A DNA stretch of 64,000 nucleotides from Nansenia antarctica (GCA_963989245.1 OZ022342.1:40713442-40777441), one strand, 5' to 3'; numbered from the stretch's first letter, positions 10,990-21,712 are shown. Made by a program: numbers and translations. The notes: a model not told the origin generated them from the letters alone.

Positions 10990-13460
10990 TGGAATGGAAT
11001 GGAATGGAATGGACTTTATTTGTCATTGCTACAGTACAGGTACCAAACAACGAAATTTAGGAGGGGTGGCTCCCCTGGTGTTAGGAAAGGGAAAAAAAAA
11101 AAACTTTTAGAAAAAGAATAAAATCACAAGAAGGTAAGGAGCTGGTTTACATAAATAAAGGCTATGTACACAATCCACTGTACTATACTGCACAGATAGT
11201 CAACTAGGGTTGTCATATTGCACAAAAGTATTTTTTCACGTTATTTAAAGTGTCACAGTTTGCAGGCTTGAAATGTACATGTTTGTGCCTCAGCACTAGC
11301 TGCCATACAATCCGTCCAGACTGTCCTGGGCCCAGAACTTAGGCCTTTGCTGTGTTCAGGGCCTTGACGGCCCTGTGGTAGAAGCAGTTCTTCAGTCTGT
11401 TTGTCTTAGCGGCCGGGGTCCTGTACCTCCTTTTCGAGGGCAGCCTGATAAAGTGTACGTGCCCAGGGTGGGTCGGGTCCCTGGAGATCTTGGAGGCCTT
11501 CTTGAGACAGCGTGTGTTGTACAGCTCTTCCAGAGAGGGGAGGGGGGCGCCGGTGATCTTCTGTGCTGTTCTCACAACTCTCTGTAGCGCGTTTCTCTCC
11601 GCTGTTGTGCAGCTGTAGAACCAGTTGCAGATGCCGTAGGTGAGGATGCTCTCCACTGCGCCGCGGTAGAAGGCCACCAGTATCTCCTGCTTGTTGTGTT
11701 CTTTCCTGAGGCATCTCAGGGTGTATAGCCGCTGTTGTGCCCTCTTGATGGTGCCTTTTGTGTTGTCCTTCCAGGCCAGGTCATCCCGCATGTGATGTCC
11801 CAGGAATCGGAGGGTTGAGACTCTCTCCACGCTCTCTCCGTCGATGAGCAGGGGCTGGATCTCGGACTTTTTCCTCCTGAAGTCTACGATGAATTCCTGG
11901 GTCTTTGACTTGTTTAGCAGCAGGTTGTTAACCTTGCACAGCTTGCTCAGTTGCTCTACCTCATCCCTGTACGCCGCCTCGTCCCCCCCCAAGATACATC
12001 CCACCACGGTGGTGTCGTCTGCAAACTTTACGATGTAGTTGCTGGGGTGGACGGGGGTGAAGTCGTGGGTGTAGAGGTTGTAGAGGATGGGGCTTAGCAC
12101 GCAGCCCTGGGGGGACCCAGTGCTGAGGCTGAAGGCTGTGGAGGTGTCGGGGCCCACCCGCACCCTCTGGGGGCGGTCGGTCAGGAAGTCCTTGATCCAC
12201 GCACATATAGAGTGTGATAGACCCAGGTCTAGTAGTTTGGTCACTAGCCTGTCTGGAAGGATGGTGTTGAAGGCGGAGCTGAAGTCCACGAAGAGCAGTC
12301 TCGCGTAGCTGTTTCCCCTCTCCAGGTGGGATAGAGTGGTGTGGAGAGTCGTCGCTATGGCGTCCTCTGTGGACCTGTGGGCTCTGTAGGCGAACTGGTA
12401 TGGATCCAGGTTGGGCGGGAGGCGTGTGAGTATGTGGGCCCGGACTAGTTTCTCGAAGCACTTCATGATGATTGGTGTGAGTGCCACCGGGCGGTAGTCG
12501 TTTAGGCAGCTCACCGTGCTTTTCTTCGGGACTGGGATGATAGTTGAGGTTTTCAGGCAGGGTGGGACGGTGGCCTGGGACAGAGACTGGTTAAAGATGT
12601 TGGTGAAAACCCCGGCCAGCTGGTCGGCGCAGTCTCTCAGCACCCGTCCCAGGACGCCATCCGGCCCCGAGGCTTTCCTGGGGTCCACCGCCTTCAGTAC
12701 GCGTCTCACCTCATGCTCTGTGAGGGTGAGGCTGCTGAGAGCTGGAGAGAGTGGTGTTTGTGTTGCGGTTACCTCCGTTCGCCCCTCGTCGAACCGGGCG
12801 TAGAAGGTGTTCAGCTTTCCCGCCAGCAGGGGGTCGTCCTCTGCGGCTGTGAGCCTGTTGGCTCTGAAGTTTGTCATCTGCTGAACCCCCTGCCACATCC
12901 GCCTGGAGTCGTTGCTCAGGAGGCATTCCTCAATCTTCTCTCTGTGCTCTGCCTTGGCCGCTTTGATGCCGCGCTTTAGGTTGGCCCTGGTGGAGCTGTA
13001 CAGCGGTGTGCTCTTCCCTGCGAAGAAGGCGTTGTCCCTCTCGTTGATCAGTTTTTGGACCTTCCCAGTCATCCATGGCTTCGTGTTGGGGTAGACCCGG
13101 ACCCGTTTGTCCACGGTGACTGAGTTGGTGCAGTTCACTATGTGGTTCAGAACCGACGACGTGTACTGTTCCAGGTCCTCATGCTCATATTCCTGCCATA
13201 GGGTGTCATTTAGGCAGATCTGCAGTGGAGCGGACCCTTCTGGCCAGGTTCTGACAGTCTTGGTGGTGATGGGAGCACTTTTCCCCATTGTAGTGTATGC
13301 AGGAATCAGGAGGATTGACACATGGTCAGACATGCCTAGATGAGCTAGCGGACTAGCCTTGTAAGCACGTTTGATGTTGGTGTATACCTTATCCAGTGTT
13401 TTTTCTCCTCTCGTTGCACATTTCACATGCTGATAGAACTTGGGAACCAAGTCATTTGAT
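10990..13460 (-). mobile_element. 5'-truncated LINE (L2/Rex1-like) nested in hAT
   Basis: The 3' tail is a (CATTC)n repeat on the minus strand (ggaatggaatggaatgg at 10992). The shared 3' UTR (gaaatttaggaggggtggct) is also in the fragment at 6320-7287. The coding part is one uninterrupted frame, so this is a younger copy than its host elements. Confidence 0.9.
11339..13450 (-). CDS. LINE ORF2 fragment (reverse transcriptase), 703 codons open
   Basis: A non-LTR reverse transcriptase lacking most of the endonuclease. It starts near the end of that domain (LGMSDHVSILLIPAY), then PNTKPWMTGKVQKLINERD, the fingers (NDYRPVALTPIIMKCFEKLV), LLFVDFSSAFNTILP, TGSPQGCVLSP, catalytic FADDTTVVG and a thumb region ending NALQRVVRTAQKITG. 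No stop or frameshift interrupts 703 codons, which suggests recent insertion. It is truncated, so not autonomous. Confidence 0.88.
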   Translation of the reverse strand: MVPKFYQHVKCATRGEKTLDKVYTNIKRAYKASPLAHLGMSDHVSILLIPAYTTMGKSAPITTKTVRTWPEGSAPLQICLNDTLWQEYEHEDLEQYTSSVLNHIVNCTNSVTVDKRVRVYPNTKPWMTGKVQKLINERDNAFFAGKSTPLYSSTRANLKRGIKAAKAEHREKIEECLLSNDSRRMWQGVQQMTNFRANRLTAAEDDPLLAGKLNTFYARFDEGRTEVTATQTPLSPALSSLTLTEHEVRRVLKAVDPRKASGPDGVLGRVLRDCADQLAGVFTNIFNQSLSQATVPPCLKTSTIIPVPKKSTVSCLNDYRPVALTPIIMKCFEKLVRAHILTRLPPNLDPYQFAYRAHRSTEDAIATTLHTTLSHLERGNSYARLLFVDFSSAFNTILPDRLVTKLLDLGLSHSICAWIKDFLTDRPQRVRVGPDTSTAFSLSTGSPQGCVLSPILYNLYTHDFTPVHPSNYIVKFADDTTVVGCILGGDEAAYRDEVEQLSKLCKVNNLLLNKSKTQEFIVDFRRKKSEIQPLLIDGESVERVSTLRFLGHHMRDDLAWKDNTKGTIKRAQQRLYTLRCLRKEHNKQEILVAFYRGAVESILTYGICNWFYSCTTAERNALQRVVRTAQKITGAPLPSLEELYNTRCLKKASKISRDPTHPGHVHFIRLPSKRRYRTPAAKTNRLKNCFYHRAVKALNTAKA

Positions 13461-13899
13461 TGGACTAGAGGCAGTCACGTGGACGCTCTGACTCTCTCAG
13501 AGCGAATTTACGGACGCGGCCATAGCATATATAGTTCTTCCAATGCAGGACGATTCAGACCTAACTCATTCACAAAGCTGCAACCTTGCATCTAAATAGC
13601 AGTAGCAAAGCTGAAACTAATTCCCATCTTTTAAATGGAATGCGGCAGACGTAGCGCCTATTCGCATGCAAGAATGAGGGGACACTCATAGATCTCATTT
13701 AACATTTTGTGTTTTTTTTCCCCCACATGCTCTTGTTTAACATTTCGTGTTATAGCCTATTTTTTCACATGCACATTATAGTGACTTAAATAACAACTAA
13801 CTTCTCAGTCAAAAAATTAATGAGGTAAATGGCTTGTTATGCTTGTAGAACCCAGACAACCCGGAGAGATGCACTAGTTGCCCTCTCGTTCAGATAATG

Positions 13900-14205
13900 T
13901 TCTGCTAATAATTCCACTGACATATCCATATCCAGCTTTTAAGCTTGCAATTTTTCTGCGACGGGTCTCAGGGTATGACTTCTCAGGGTATGATTCTCTG
14001 AAAGCTGCATGCCTTGTATAATTGTAACGGCGAAGATTGTATCTTTTTTCAACATCTACCGTTTCAGTGCAGATGAGGCATACAGGTTTTGCTTTATTAA
14101 TGTTGGCAAGATGAATGCTTACTTGTCAGTCCATTCCTGATTAAAGCTGCGGTTTTCCACGTGAATTTTACGCTTCAGGTTGTTTGAGAGTGACATTTTG
14201 CATGA
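13900..14205 (-). pseudogene. hAT transposase N-terminal BED-type zinc finger remnant
   Basis: The minus strand encodes ENRSFNQEWTDK, then in a shifted frame KPVCLICTETV and NLRRYNYTRHAAF. This is the CxxC...H pattern of the BED-like finger found at the N-terminus of GTF2IRD2/ZBED-type hAT transposases. A stop and a frameshift separate the two parts; the catalytic core is absent. Confidence 0.7.
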
Positions 14206-14432
14206 TTGATAACTGAAAATTATTACAATGTGTAATAACAAAGTGAAGCCAAAATATCTTGATCGCCCCCTGGTGGCTGGCTGCAGTATAGGTGTCAGGA
14301 GTCTGTTAACACGGATAATAAGCCATTAATAACATACATTTTGAAAGAAAGTGAAAATATTAAACAATAATATGCTAATTATGCCTAAATATAAACCGAT
14401 GGCCCTTGGACAAATGTAGTTGGTGACCCCTG

Positions 14433-15205
14433 GTCTAAACTATCCCCTAACGAAAGTGTGGCTAACACTTCCTCAGCTTTACCAACAAGTTTGCACTGAA
14501 TCAAGAGAGACCACACCTCCTTAGGCCACTGTAGGGAAACTGCAATGCGCTCAAAAGCACCAAAATAAGAGTCAACTTCAGATTCACGGAACTGAGGAAC
14601 CAAAGCAATGTGTTTACTCACGTTAAATGTGTTTGGTGAACTAGCTGGTGGAGAAGGTGAGATGGGGTTTGGGAGAGCAGCTCCTGCCGCTTCCAGTTCA
14701 AGCTTTCGTATTTTCACCTCCTTCTCTGCCTCCAACCTGTGCATTTCCAACCGGAAATTGTGCTCAGCCTGCCTCTCTCTCTCCCGCGCCTCTATTTGCA
14801 AGCGGGCCAGGTGCACTTTCAGGCGGGCACCACCACCCGATCCAGAGTGCTCAAAGGCAGGGGAATCAGGATCAAAACGTGGCAAGGCGGTCTAGCCACT
14901 ACATCAGCCTCCGCTGCTGCACCGACATTATGCCCCACCACCTCACGTTTGTCAAACCTGCTGGGAGTAGACGAAGGAAACGAACCCGCTTTCTCACCAA
15001 CACACGGACTAGCTGCTTCTCCAACAAACACCTTCCTGTCCACCAGCATCGCCATGACAAATTCTCTAAGTTTAGACTTTACCATGGTCCTCTGAACTGT
15101 GACTCCAAAGTGATCCGCTATGGCATATAAATCAGCTTTCCGACATGCGTTAACTTGATCTATAGACGGATCAGCCAGAAAGCTGCTAACGTTAAAGGTA
15201 GCCAT
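14433..15205 (-). pseudogene. Gypsy gag N-terminal region
   Basis: Two overlapping frames give the gag N-terminus. 15205-14819 starts MATFNVSSFLADPSIDQV with a small helical domain. 14885-14433 encodes a coiled coil (LQIEARERERQAEHNFRLEM) and the first part of the capsid (FRESEVDSYFGAFERIAVSL). A frameshift near 14885 separates them, and the hAT target duplication ends the second. The start codon is about 90 bp after the primer-binding site. Confidence 0.75.
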
Positions 15206-15294
15206 TGCTACTCCTCAAGCACTCCGTGATACACACAGGGCTTTTAAATTAAACTAAGACTTACAAGCGCAACCTACTAAATGATAATGAACAT

Positions 15295-15312
15295 ATCCCG
15301 GACGAGCCCCCA
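15295..15312 (-). promoter_or_regulatory. Primer-binding site for tRNA-Pro
   Basis: On the minus strand the 18 bases TGGGGGCTCGTCCGGGAT lie 5 bp inside the LTR. They are identical to the tRNA-Pro primer-binding site of murine leukaemia virus, as I recall it. This fixes the element's orientation and its first-strand primer. Confidence 0.9.
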
Positions 15313-15317
15313 AATTA

Positions 15318-15544
15318 TGTTACGAACCCCAGGTCTTATGGCTCTACGTCTAGGGGGTGTAGGGGGAGCCGTAACATAAAGGGTGTAAGTAAGTTGCCAC
15401 TTGTAGTGTGGGAGGGGGAAAAAACTAAATAAAGGCACAACACGAACGAACTACAATGCAATAATTTAATAAACAAATGGTGGTGTACAAAAACACAAGC
15501 CATAGGACAACAGGCAGACTATGAGCGGTGTGGGGGACGTAACA
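15318..15544 (-). repeat. Right (5') LTR, probably truncated
   Basis: It begins with the same tgttacgaacccc as the left copy and matches it to about 15527 (agcggtgt), after which the two diverge. A ttaac at 15545 repeats the five bases just before the left LTR (3093-3097), so the end may be near 15544; this is tentative. Confidence 0.6.
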
Positions 15545-15858
15545 TTAACATGGGGACGTAACATTCAGTGAGAAGCGTAGAGTATCGGGTCGCGGACTAC
15601 AGTATTGCTGTTCTTTTACTTAAAGAGGAGAAGGGTAGAGTATCAGAACTGTGGCCTATGTAGAGCACAGCGGCTCGGCGTAAAGAAGAAGGAATATGAA
15701 CACAAATACCATCAAATAAAAGCAGAGAATCTCCCACAGTAATTGTGCGCCAAGCCAAAAGAAGAAAACATGCTTCACTGTTTATCATAGATATTGAAAT
15801 ATATAATTATTCCACTCTTGTTCCTTGTGTCCCTATCTTGACTTGTTTGTGGTTGCAG
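15545..15858. other. Intron sequence, no gene seen
   Basis: AT-rich tpgs2 intron between the gypsy LTR and exon D. A roughly 30-bp stretch, accatcaaataaaagcagag at 15707, recurs at 23219, so it is probably an old dispersed repeat. Confidence 0.6.
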
Positions 15859-16022
15859 GTGTGGTGGCCCAGCAGTGTGAGGTCTGGTTCCTGGACCGCT
15901 CTCTGTACTGGCACTACCTCACGGCCAGATTCACTGCCTACTACCGCCTCATGATCACCCACCTGGGCCTGCCTGAGTGGCAATACACCTTCACCCCCTA
16001 CGGCCCCAGCCCTCAGGCCAAG
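15859..16022 (+). CDS. tpgs2: tpgs2 exon D
   Basis: A 164-bp exon after acceptor gtggttgcag, ending at donor AAGGTAACG (phase 1 in, phase 0 out). It encodes CEVWFLDRSLYWHYLTARF and YRLMITHLGLPEWQYTF, the most conserved part of TPGS2. Despite the 13-kb intron, its frame continues exactly from exon C. Confidence 0.94.
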
Positions 16023-16031
16023 GTAACGCAG

Positions 16032-16133
16032 CAGTAACATCCAACAAGGGTTTGGCTCTATTCAACAGTAACATCCAACAAGGGTTTGGCTCTATTCAAC
16101 AGTAACATCCAACAAGGGTTTGGCTCTATTCAA
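16032..16133 (+). repeat. 34-bp triplication next to exon D donor
   Basis: Three identical tandem copies of a 34-bp unit (cagtaacatccaacaagggt onward) start 9 bp after the exon D splice donor. Each contains a GTAAC that resembles the real donor. Confidence 0.95.
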
Positions 16134-16239
16134 ATTGTATTTCACTCAATAGCGTGAAGAATTGAATTGAAAATGGCACATTTGTTTTTTAAATTCTTGA
16201 ATTGAGTTTCGATTTGACTGGCACCCTGTGACAAACGCA

Positions 16240-16715
16240 TTATAGCATTATAGCATCCCCACAGCGTCAGTGACTTGGTAAAAATGTCATTGCATGTGTG
16301 CGTGCCCCCTCGCCCACAGTATTTTACTCAATATGCGCAAAACTAAATGTTGAAATAGCAGTAATACCACGTTCATTGATAAAATGACATAAGGGATGCA
16401 AAGAGGGGGTGGCAGTTTTAGAAGGGGGATTATTTTGACTGTTTTTATTTCAGGGGTTAGGGTTAGGGTCATCCCTATGCCATCCCCCCTCATCCCCCCT
16501 CAACTCGAGTGCTGCCTCTACTGCTGAGCACCAAAACCCGAAGCGCGCTGGACTGTCGAACGGTCTAGCATAGGCACAGCCCATCGCCATAATAGAGATT
16601 CTTTTGTTATGCTTGTTGTAAAGAAAAGTTATATAATGCATTGAAATTACATTAAACTAAGATAATAAGATGGTTATCATAATTTTAAAAATCTTTATTA
16701 AGTAATTACAGAAAA
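16240..16715. repeat. Dispersed repeat, old DNA-transposon-like sequence
   Basis: The segment gcatgtgtgcgtgccccctc ... gaaatagcagtaataccacg also occurs at 24990-25140 and, reversed, at 33240-33390, inside Harbinger-like elements. The adjoining 16575-16700 recurs reversed at 34600-34720 and 39570-39720. It is probably a decayed composite of Harbinger-family sequence. Confidence 0.6.
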
Positions 16716-16720
16716 TGTAT

Positions 16721-18242
16721 TACCGTATTTTCCGCACTATAAGGCGCACCGGATTATAAGGCGCACCTTCAATGAATGGCCTATTTTAGAACTGTTTTCA
16801 TATACAGGGCGCACCGGATTATAAGGCGCATAGAATAGAATATAGAATACTGCAGTCAAACGTTTGACTGGGGTTGCGTTACGCCCAAGCTCCACCTACT
16901 GCGTTGCGTCACCTCTCCATCGGTGTTGTGTCAACTTCCCGTTGTCCATGCTCCACCTGAGCGTTGTCACCGTCAACGTTCTACCTGCTCCACTGTCAAA
17001 AATATATATTTTTCCACCTCAAGTATCAGCCGTTCATCATCCATTTTTGCAACAAGCGTCAAGGACCTGCGGTGATTCACAGCTGACTCGCGTGAATAGC
17101 AATTCGCAATAGCTGCGACCACGAGATATAGAGTAGTTAGCTACAAGCATTTTCAATCTGGTATTATCTCTATTAGTGGATTAACCGCTGTGGTGATTTA
17201 ACAGCTGATAAAAATACATCAAGTAGACTACAAACAGAGCAAAACAATAAAACAACACCAGAAAACAACCAATAGGCTATACAATTATAACCAACAACAC
17301 ATTTTTCTGTTTTTACACATGCTTAAACTACAGATTGTAAGCTTTCAAATGATGTGTCATACATTCAAATCAGAGAAAGATTGAACACGACAGGCGTATT
17401 TGAATGTTGGTTCACCTCAAATACTGAATGGGAGAAAAGTGACTCTGAACGCAGCCACAGCTACGAACGCTGCTAACAAAACACATCGCTACGAAGGTCT
17501 CAACTGTATTTTAATAACATGACAACATACTGGGAGAACATCGACATGCTAAAAACACATAACTACACATAACTAGATGAACACACAGTTCTTGCTTTTG
17601 AACACGAGCTAAAACGAAAGTATGTTTACAAGTCAACCCTCCCTTACCGGTAGCCTCCGGCAAACGAGAATAATGAATCCAATACACAAATTATAAGTGT
17701 TTAGTGATCGTTAAACTGTTGTTTATTATATCGAGTGGGTACTTTAAAACTTCAAGTTGAAAGCACCAAGAAGGACCGCCTCGAAATTCATCGATGTTCA
17801 TGTCCCGTGCTAGCGCTGTTGCCTTCATTCGAATAGTGACTGTAGAGACGCTTCTACTTGCTGCTCTCTGTTCAACAACCCACTGTTCGAGTTTGTCCTC
17901 TAACTGTCCTCTAACTGTCTAACTGTGGCCATCTCGCTTTGTTCCCTCGGAAACTCTGTTTAGTCTTCTTTACTTGGGGTCTTGTGGTGTGGGACTGTGA
18001 GTAAGCACATCAGTACCGGTGTTTACTGATTACCGTAATGCTGCAAGCGGTGCGGCTTTGTAGTTTACCAGTCGTACTGAAACATTTTGACAGAGCGCCT
18101 TGAGCGCCGTGTACAACCAGTATGGATCAACCAATTAACCAATTGATCCATATATAAGGCGCTCCGGATTATAAGGCGCACTGTCGGTTTTTTTGAAAAT
18201 TAAAGGCTTTTAAGTGCGCCTTATAGTGCGGAAAATACGGTA
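16721..18242. mobile_element. TA-target inverted-repeat DNA element (1.5 kb)
   Basis: Near-perfect terminal inverted repeats of about 29 bp begin taccgtattttccgcactat on each side, with a further subterminal repeat (ggattataaggcgca). The ends include TA, consistent with TA target duplication. No transposase frame is visible. A related shorter element lies at 22374-22918. Confidence 0.85.
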
Positions 18243-18534
18243 ATTAATTTATTGTCCAATGTCAACTGTTACTTGTGATGAATGTCTGTTCATTGTCTGT
18301 TTATTGAAAATAATAAAAACTATTAATCATAAAAAAAATAAAAAAGTAATTACAGAAAAAGTAAAAGACATTTGCCTTGAGCGAAATCTGTTGTGGTATT
18401 GCCTTTCGCTCCAAGTCGGGAAGGGTAGCTAAAATCAGTACGGGTGCTACGGCCCGGTACGGCCCCTTTGGCAGTGGAGAAAGCAAAACAAACAGGGCTC
18501 ACAGGTTCTGGTACGGTATGGTATGGTAGTGGAA

Positions 18535-19572
18535 AAGCGCCATAAGCGGGCAACCACCTGCTCTCTCGATCCCATCCCCTCCCCTCTTCTCCCCTCCATT
18601 TCCTCCGACATCCTTCCTTACCTTACCACCGTAATCAACTCCTCCTTATCCACAGGATCTGTCCCGGCTGCCTTCAAGATAGCCAGAGTCAAGCCTCTCC
18701 TCAAGAAACCAACCCTTGACCCATTCTCTGTCCACAACTACAGACCGGTATCCCTTCTCTCCTTCCCTTGCAAAACCCTTGAACATGCTGCATCTAAACA
18801 ACTGACTGACTATCTCCATAAGATGGAACATCTGGACCCCCAACAATCCGGCTTCAAGGCTTGGCACTCCACTGAGACAGCAAGGAGAGCAGTCACAGAG
18901 GCCGTTACTCTGCTCAAGCTTCCTCCCTCTCCTCTGTTATCATTCTCCGGGACCTGTCTGCTGCCTTCAACACAGTCAACCACCAGATCCTTCTCTCCAT
19001 CCTCTCAGACCTGGGTATCTCTGGAACCGCACACTCCTGGTTTGCATCCTACCTGGCGGGTCGCTTCTACCAGGTGACTTGGAGAGAATCGTTGTATTCT
19101 CCACAAACCCTCACCACTGGGGTACCCCAGGGCTCTGTCCTAGGGCCCCTACTGTTCTTCCTCTATACCAAGTCTCTTGGCTCGGTAATCTCCTCACATG
19201 GGTTCTCCTACCACAGCTACGCAGATGACACTCAAGAGAACATTGCAGCGACAGCACGCAGCTGCAGATTCTTCCTTTACAACATCAGAAGGATACGACC
19301 ATTCCTCACCAGAGAAGCAGCGCAACTCTTGACCCAGTCACTGGTCATCTCCCGCCTTGACTACTGCAATATACTCCTGGCCGGGCTCCCTGCCTCCGCC
19401 ATCAAATGTCTGCACCTCATCCAGAATGCTGCTGCCCATCTGGTGTTCAACCTCCCCAAATGTTCTCATGTTACCCCCCTCCTTCTCACCCTGCACTGGT
19501 TCCCGATAGCAGCTCGCATCAGATTCAAGACAGCAAGGCAGCAAAAGGGACAGCCCCTGCCTACCTGCAGGG
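18535..19572 (+). mobile_element. L2-like LINE fragment, + strand
   Basis: Reverse-transcriptase pieces in several frames: VNSSLSTGSVPAAFKIARVK-like start, VHNYRPVSLLSFPCKTLE, LDPQQSGFKAWHSTETA, TTGVPQGSVLGPLLFFLY, YHSYADDTQ, then LVISRLDYCNILLAGLPASA. Deletions and frameshifts are present. It is joined at its 3' end to a Tc1 fragment. Confidence 0.8.
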
Positions 19573-20998
19573 TATTTGCTCCCATTCAGCCACAAGAGCA
19601 TTAATGAGGTTGGGAACTGATGTTGGGTGAGAAGGACTGGCTCGCAGTCGGCATTCCAATTCATCCCAAAGGTGTTCAATGGGGTTGAGGTCAGAGCTCT
19701 GTGTGCAGGCCAGTCAAGTTCTCCCAGACCAAACTCGGCAAACCATGTCATTATGGACCTGACTTTTGTATGGGGGCATTATCATGCTGAAACTGGAAAG
19801 GGCCTTCCCCAAACTGTTGCCACAAAGTTGGAAGCATACAATTCTCTAGAATCGCATTGTAAGGCAAGGCAAGGCAAGTTTATTTGTATAGCACATTTCA
19901 TACAACAGGGGCAATTCAAAGTGCTTTACATACATTATTTAAAAATACAGAGGAGCATAGTAAGAAAAGAAAAATTACAATGAATAAAAGCAAATATAAG
20001 AAGTAAATAGATAAAACATTTAATAAGACAATAGTTAATGGATAAAATACATTGATAGAAGTGTTTATGTTTAATCATAACTGCTGTAAAACATGAAGGT
20101 TTTTAGCTTAGATTAAAATATTTTAGGGGTTTGGGCCTGTTTGATTTCTTCAGGGAGTTTGTACCAGGAGCATGCGGCATCATGACTTAAAGCTGCTGCA
20201 CCGTGTTTTGTTTTCACTCTTGGAATGATTAGCTGATTAGTCTCAGCTGACCTTAGGGACCTTGCGGGAATATAGGGTGGGAGGAGACCATTTTGTGATT
20301 TGTATGTAAGGAGGATTTTGAATTCAATTCCCTGAGAGACTGGTCGCCTGTGCAGGGATCTCAGGATTGGTGTAATGTGTTCAAACGTATTTGTTTTTGT
20401 TATGACCCTAGCAGCGGCATTTTGGATGAGCTGCAATTTACGAACAGCTCCTTTAGATAAGCCTGTTAGTAGACCATTACAATAATCAAGTCTACTCAAA
20501 ACAAATGCATGGAGGAGTTTTTCAAGGTCTTGCTTGGACATGAAACCTCTCATTCTTGTTCTGTTTTTCAGTAGGCTGATTTAGTTATCAAATTTATGTG
20601 GCTGCTGAAATTTAGATCAGAGTCTAGAATTACCAGTTTAGGGCAGTGCCAGAAAGTCCTACCCAGGTTTTTAGGTTTTTTATCTATTAGAATGTCGTGG
20701 TCTACAGTGTCAAAGGCAGCGCTAAGATCTAGTAGTACCAAAACTGAGATGTTTCCGTAGTCAGTGTTTAAACAAGAATGTCATTAAGGACCTTAATAAG
20801 GGCTGTTTCAGTGCTATGTAGGGGGCGAAAGCCTGATTGAAAGTCTTCGAAGAGATAATTTAGGGTCAAATCATTTTTAAGTTGTAACTTGTATGCTGTA
20901 GCATTAAGATTCCCCTTCACTGGAAGTAAGGGGCCTAGCCCAAACCATCAAAACAGCCCCAGACAATAATTGTGTCCACATACTTTTGTCCATAATGT
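19573..20998 (-). mobile_element. Tc1-like transposon fragment split by a LINE
   Basis: Minus-strand codons correspond to the C-terminal region of Tc1/mariner transposase (HLWDELERRLRA-like, then VAEWEQI), very similar to the second copy at 29010-29550. The LINE at 19861-20889 interrupts it, with ttgta on both sides. After the insertion it continues to gtgtccacatacttttgtcc, typical of a Tc1 terminus. The transposase core is deleted. Confidence 0.72.
19861..20889 (-). mobile_element. L2-like LINE 3' part, nested in Tc1
   Basis: The tail on the minus strand is (CTTGC)n (aaggcaaggcaaggcaag at 19861). The 3' UTR (tttatttgtatagcacattt) resembles several other L2-type ends here. A 146-codon frame (20113-20553) matches the L2 reverse-transcriptase C-terminus (FVLSRLDYCNGLLTGLSK, LQLIQNAAARVI). 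Confidence 0.82.
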
Positions 20999-21321
20999 AT
21001 TTTGTACATATCTCTGAAGAGACTTCATGACATTGAAGTGTATATATACTGTAGGTTAAATATGTTGTATTCATTGGCATGCTCAACTGGGAAGATTAGA
21101 GGTGCTGTACAAAAAGATGGGTACTGTATGGAGAGGATAAGACATTTTACCAGCAGCAGCAATCTGTAGGCCAAGATACACGTGTGCATGCACACACTAG
21201 AGCTTGACACATTGGGAAAACAAACACTATTTACTCAAGATACATAGAAAAGCAAAATCATCACAGGCAATAAACTACTCAAATGATGTGAATAATTTAG
21301 CTTAATTCCCCATACAATATA

Positions 21322-21712
21322 CAGTGGGGGAAATAAGTATTCACATCAACACATCAACACTTTTTTAATTCAACATATTTCCATTGCAGCTATTCGCATG
21401 AAATTTAGGCCAGACATTGGTATTAACTCAATAAAACTACACAGCCAAAGAAATTGTCACTCTCCAATCCATAAAAAAAAAGTTATGTGCAATAAAGGGG
21501 AATGACACAGGAAAGAAGTATTGAACACACTGAAATGTATTTAATACTTGGTGGAGAAGCTTTGTTTCCAATGGCTTCCTGTACTAAAAAACGGATCAGG
21601 TGGGATTTTGGTTCAATAAGTTTCCAGCTGCTCTTGCATAACACTGCTTTGAAATACAAAAAATGAATGTCAAGTACGTAGCAAGTTGTCATGTCAAGGT
21701 GATCCAACTATT
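21322..21712. mobile_element. Tc1/mariner-like remnant
   Basis: It begins tacagtgggggaaataagta, a common Tc1-type terminus with TA, and contains tacttggtggagaagctttg, typical of that family. The other terminus is missing; the right edge meets the SINE at 21713. Confidence 0.6.

Larger units (their letters stand above)
10804..14432 (-). mobile_element. hAT element with 8-bp target duplication, carrying a LINE
   Basis: It is flanked by an exact 8-bp direct repeat gtctaaac (10796-10803 and 14433-14440), the hallmark of hAT insertion. Termini are catgggtcaccaac and, reversed, caggggtcaccaac. Without the LINE at about 10990-13460 about 1.1 kb of hAT sequence remains. The minus strand near 13900-14205 holds a transposase N-terminal remnant. 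The insertion splits the gypsy gag gene. Confidence 0.9.
3098..15544 (-). mobile_element. Gmr1-type Ty3/gypsy retrotransposon, degenerate, multiply nested
   Basis: Both ends carry the same terminal sequence starting tgttacgaacccc (3098 and 15318). On the minus strand the order is LTR, tRNA-Pro primer site, gag with SCAN-like capsid and zinc knuckle, aspartic protease, integrase, LTR. Integrase follows protease directly, the copia-like order known for Gmr1-type gypsy elements, in which reverse transcriptase would come after integrase. No reverse transcriptase or RNase H of this element is found, so that part appears deleted. Insertions are a LINE at 6320-7287, a LINE at 7663-10282 and a hAT at 10804-14432. 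Frameshifts and stops make it a dead copy. It lies inside a tpgs2 intron, antisense to the gene. Confidence 0.82.

Noticed and set aside
16453..16470. Telomere-like ggttagggttaggg (also at 55101 and 61956)
   Set aside because: Only two or three units each, far too short for an interstitial telomere block.
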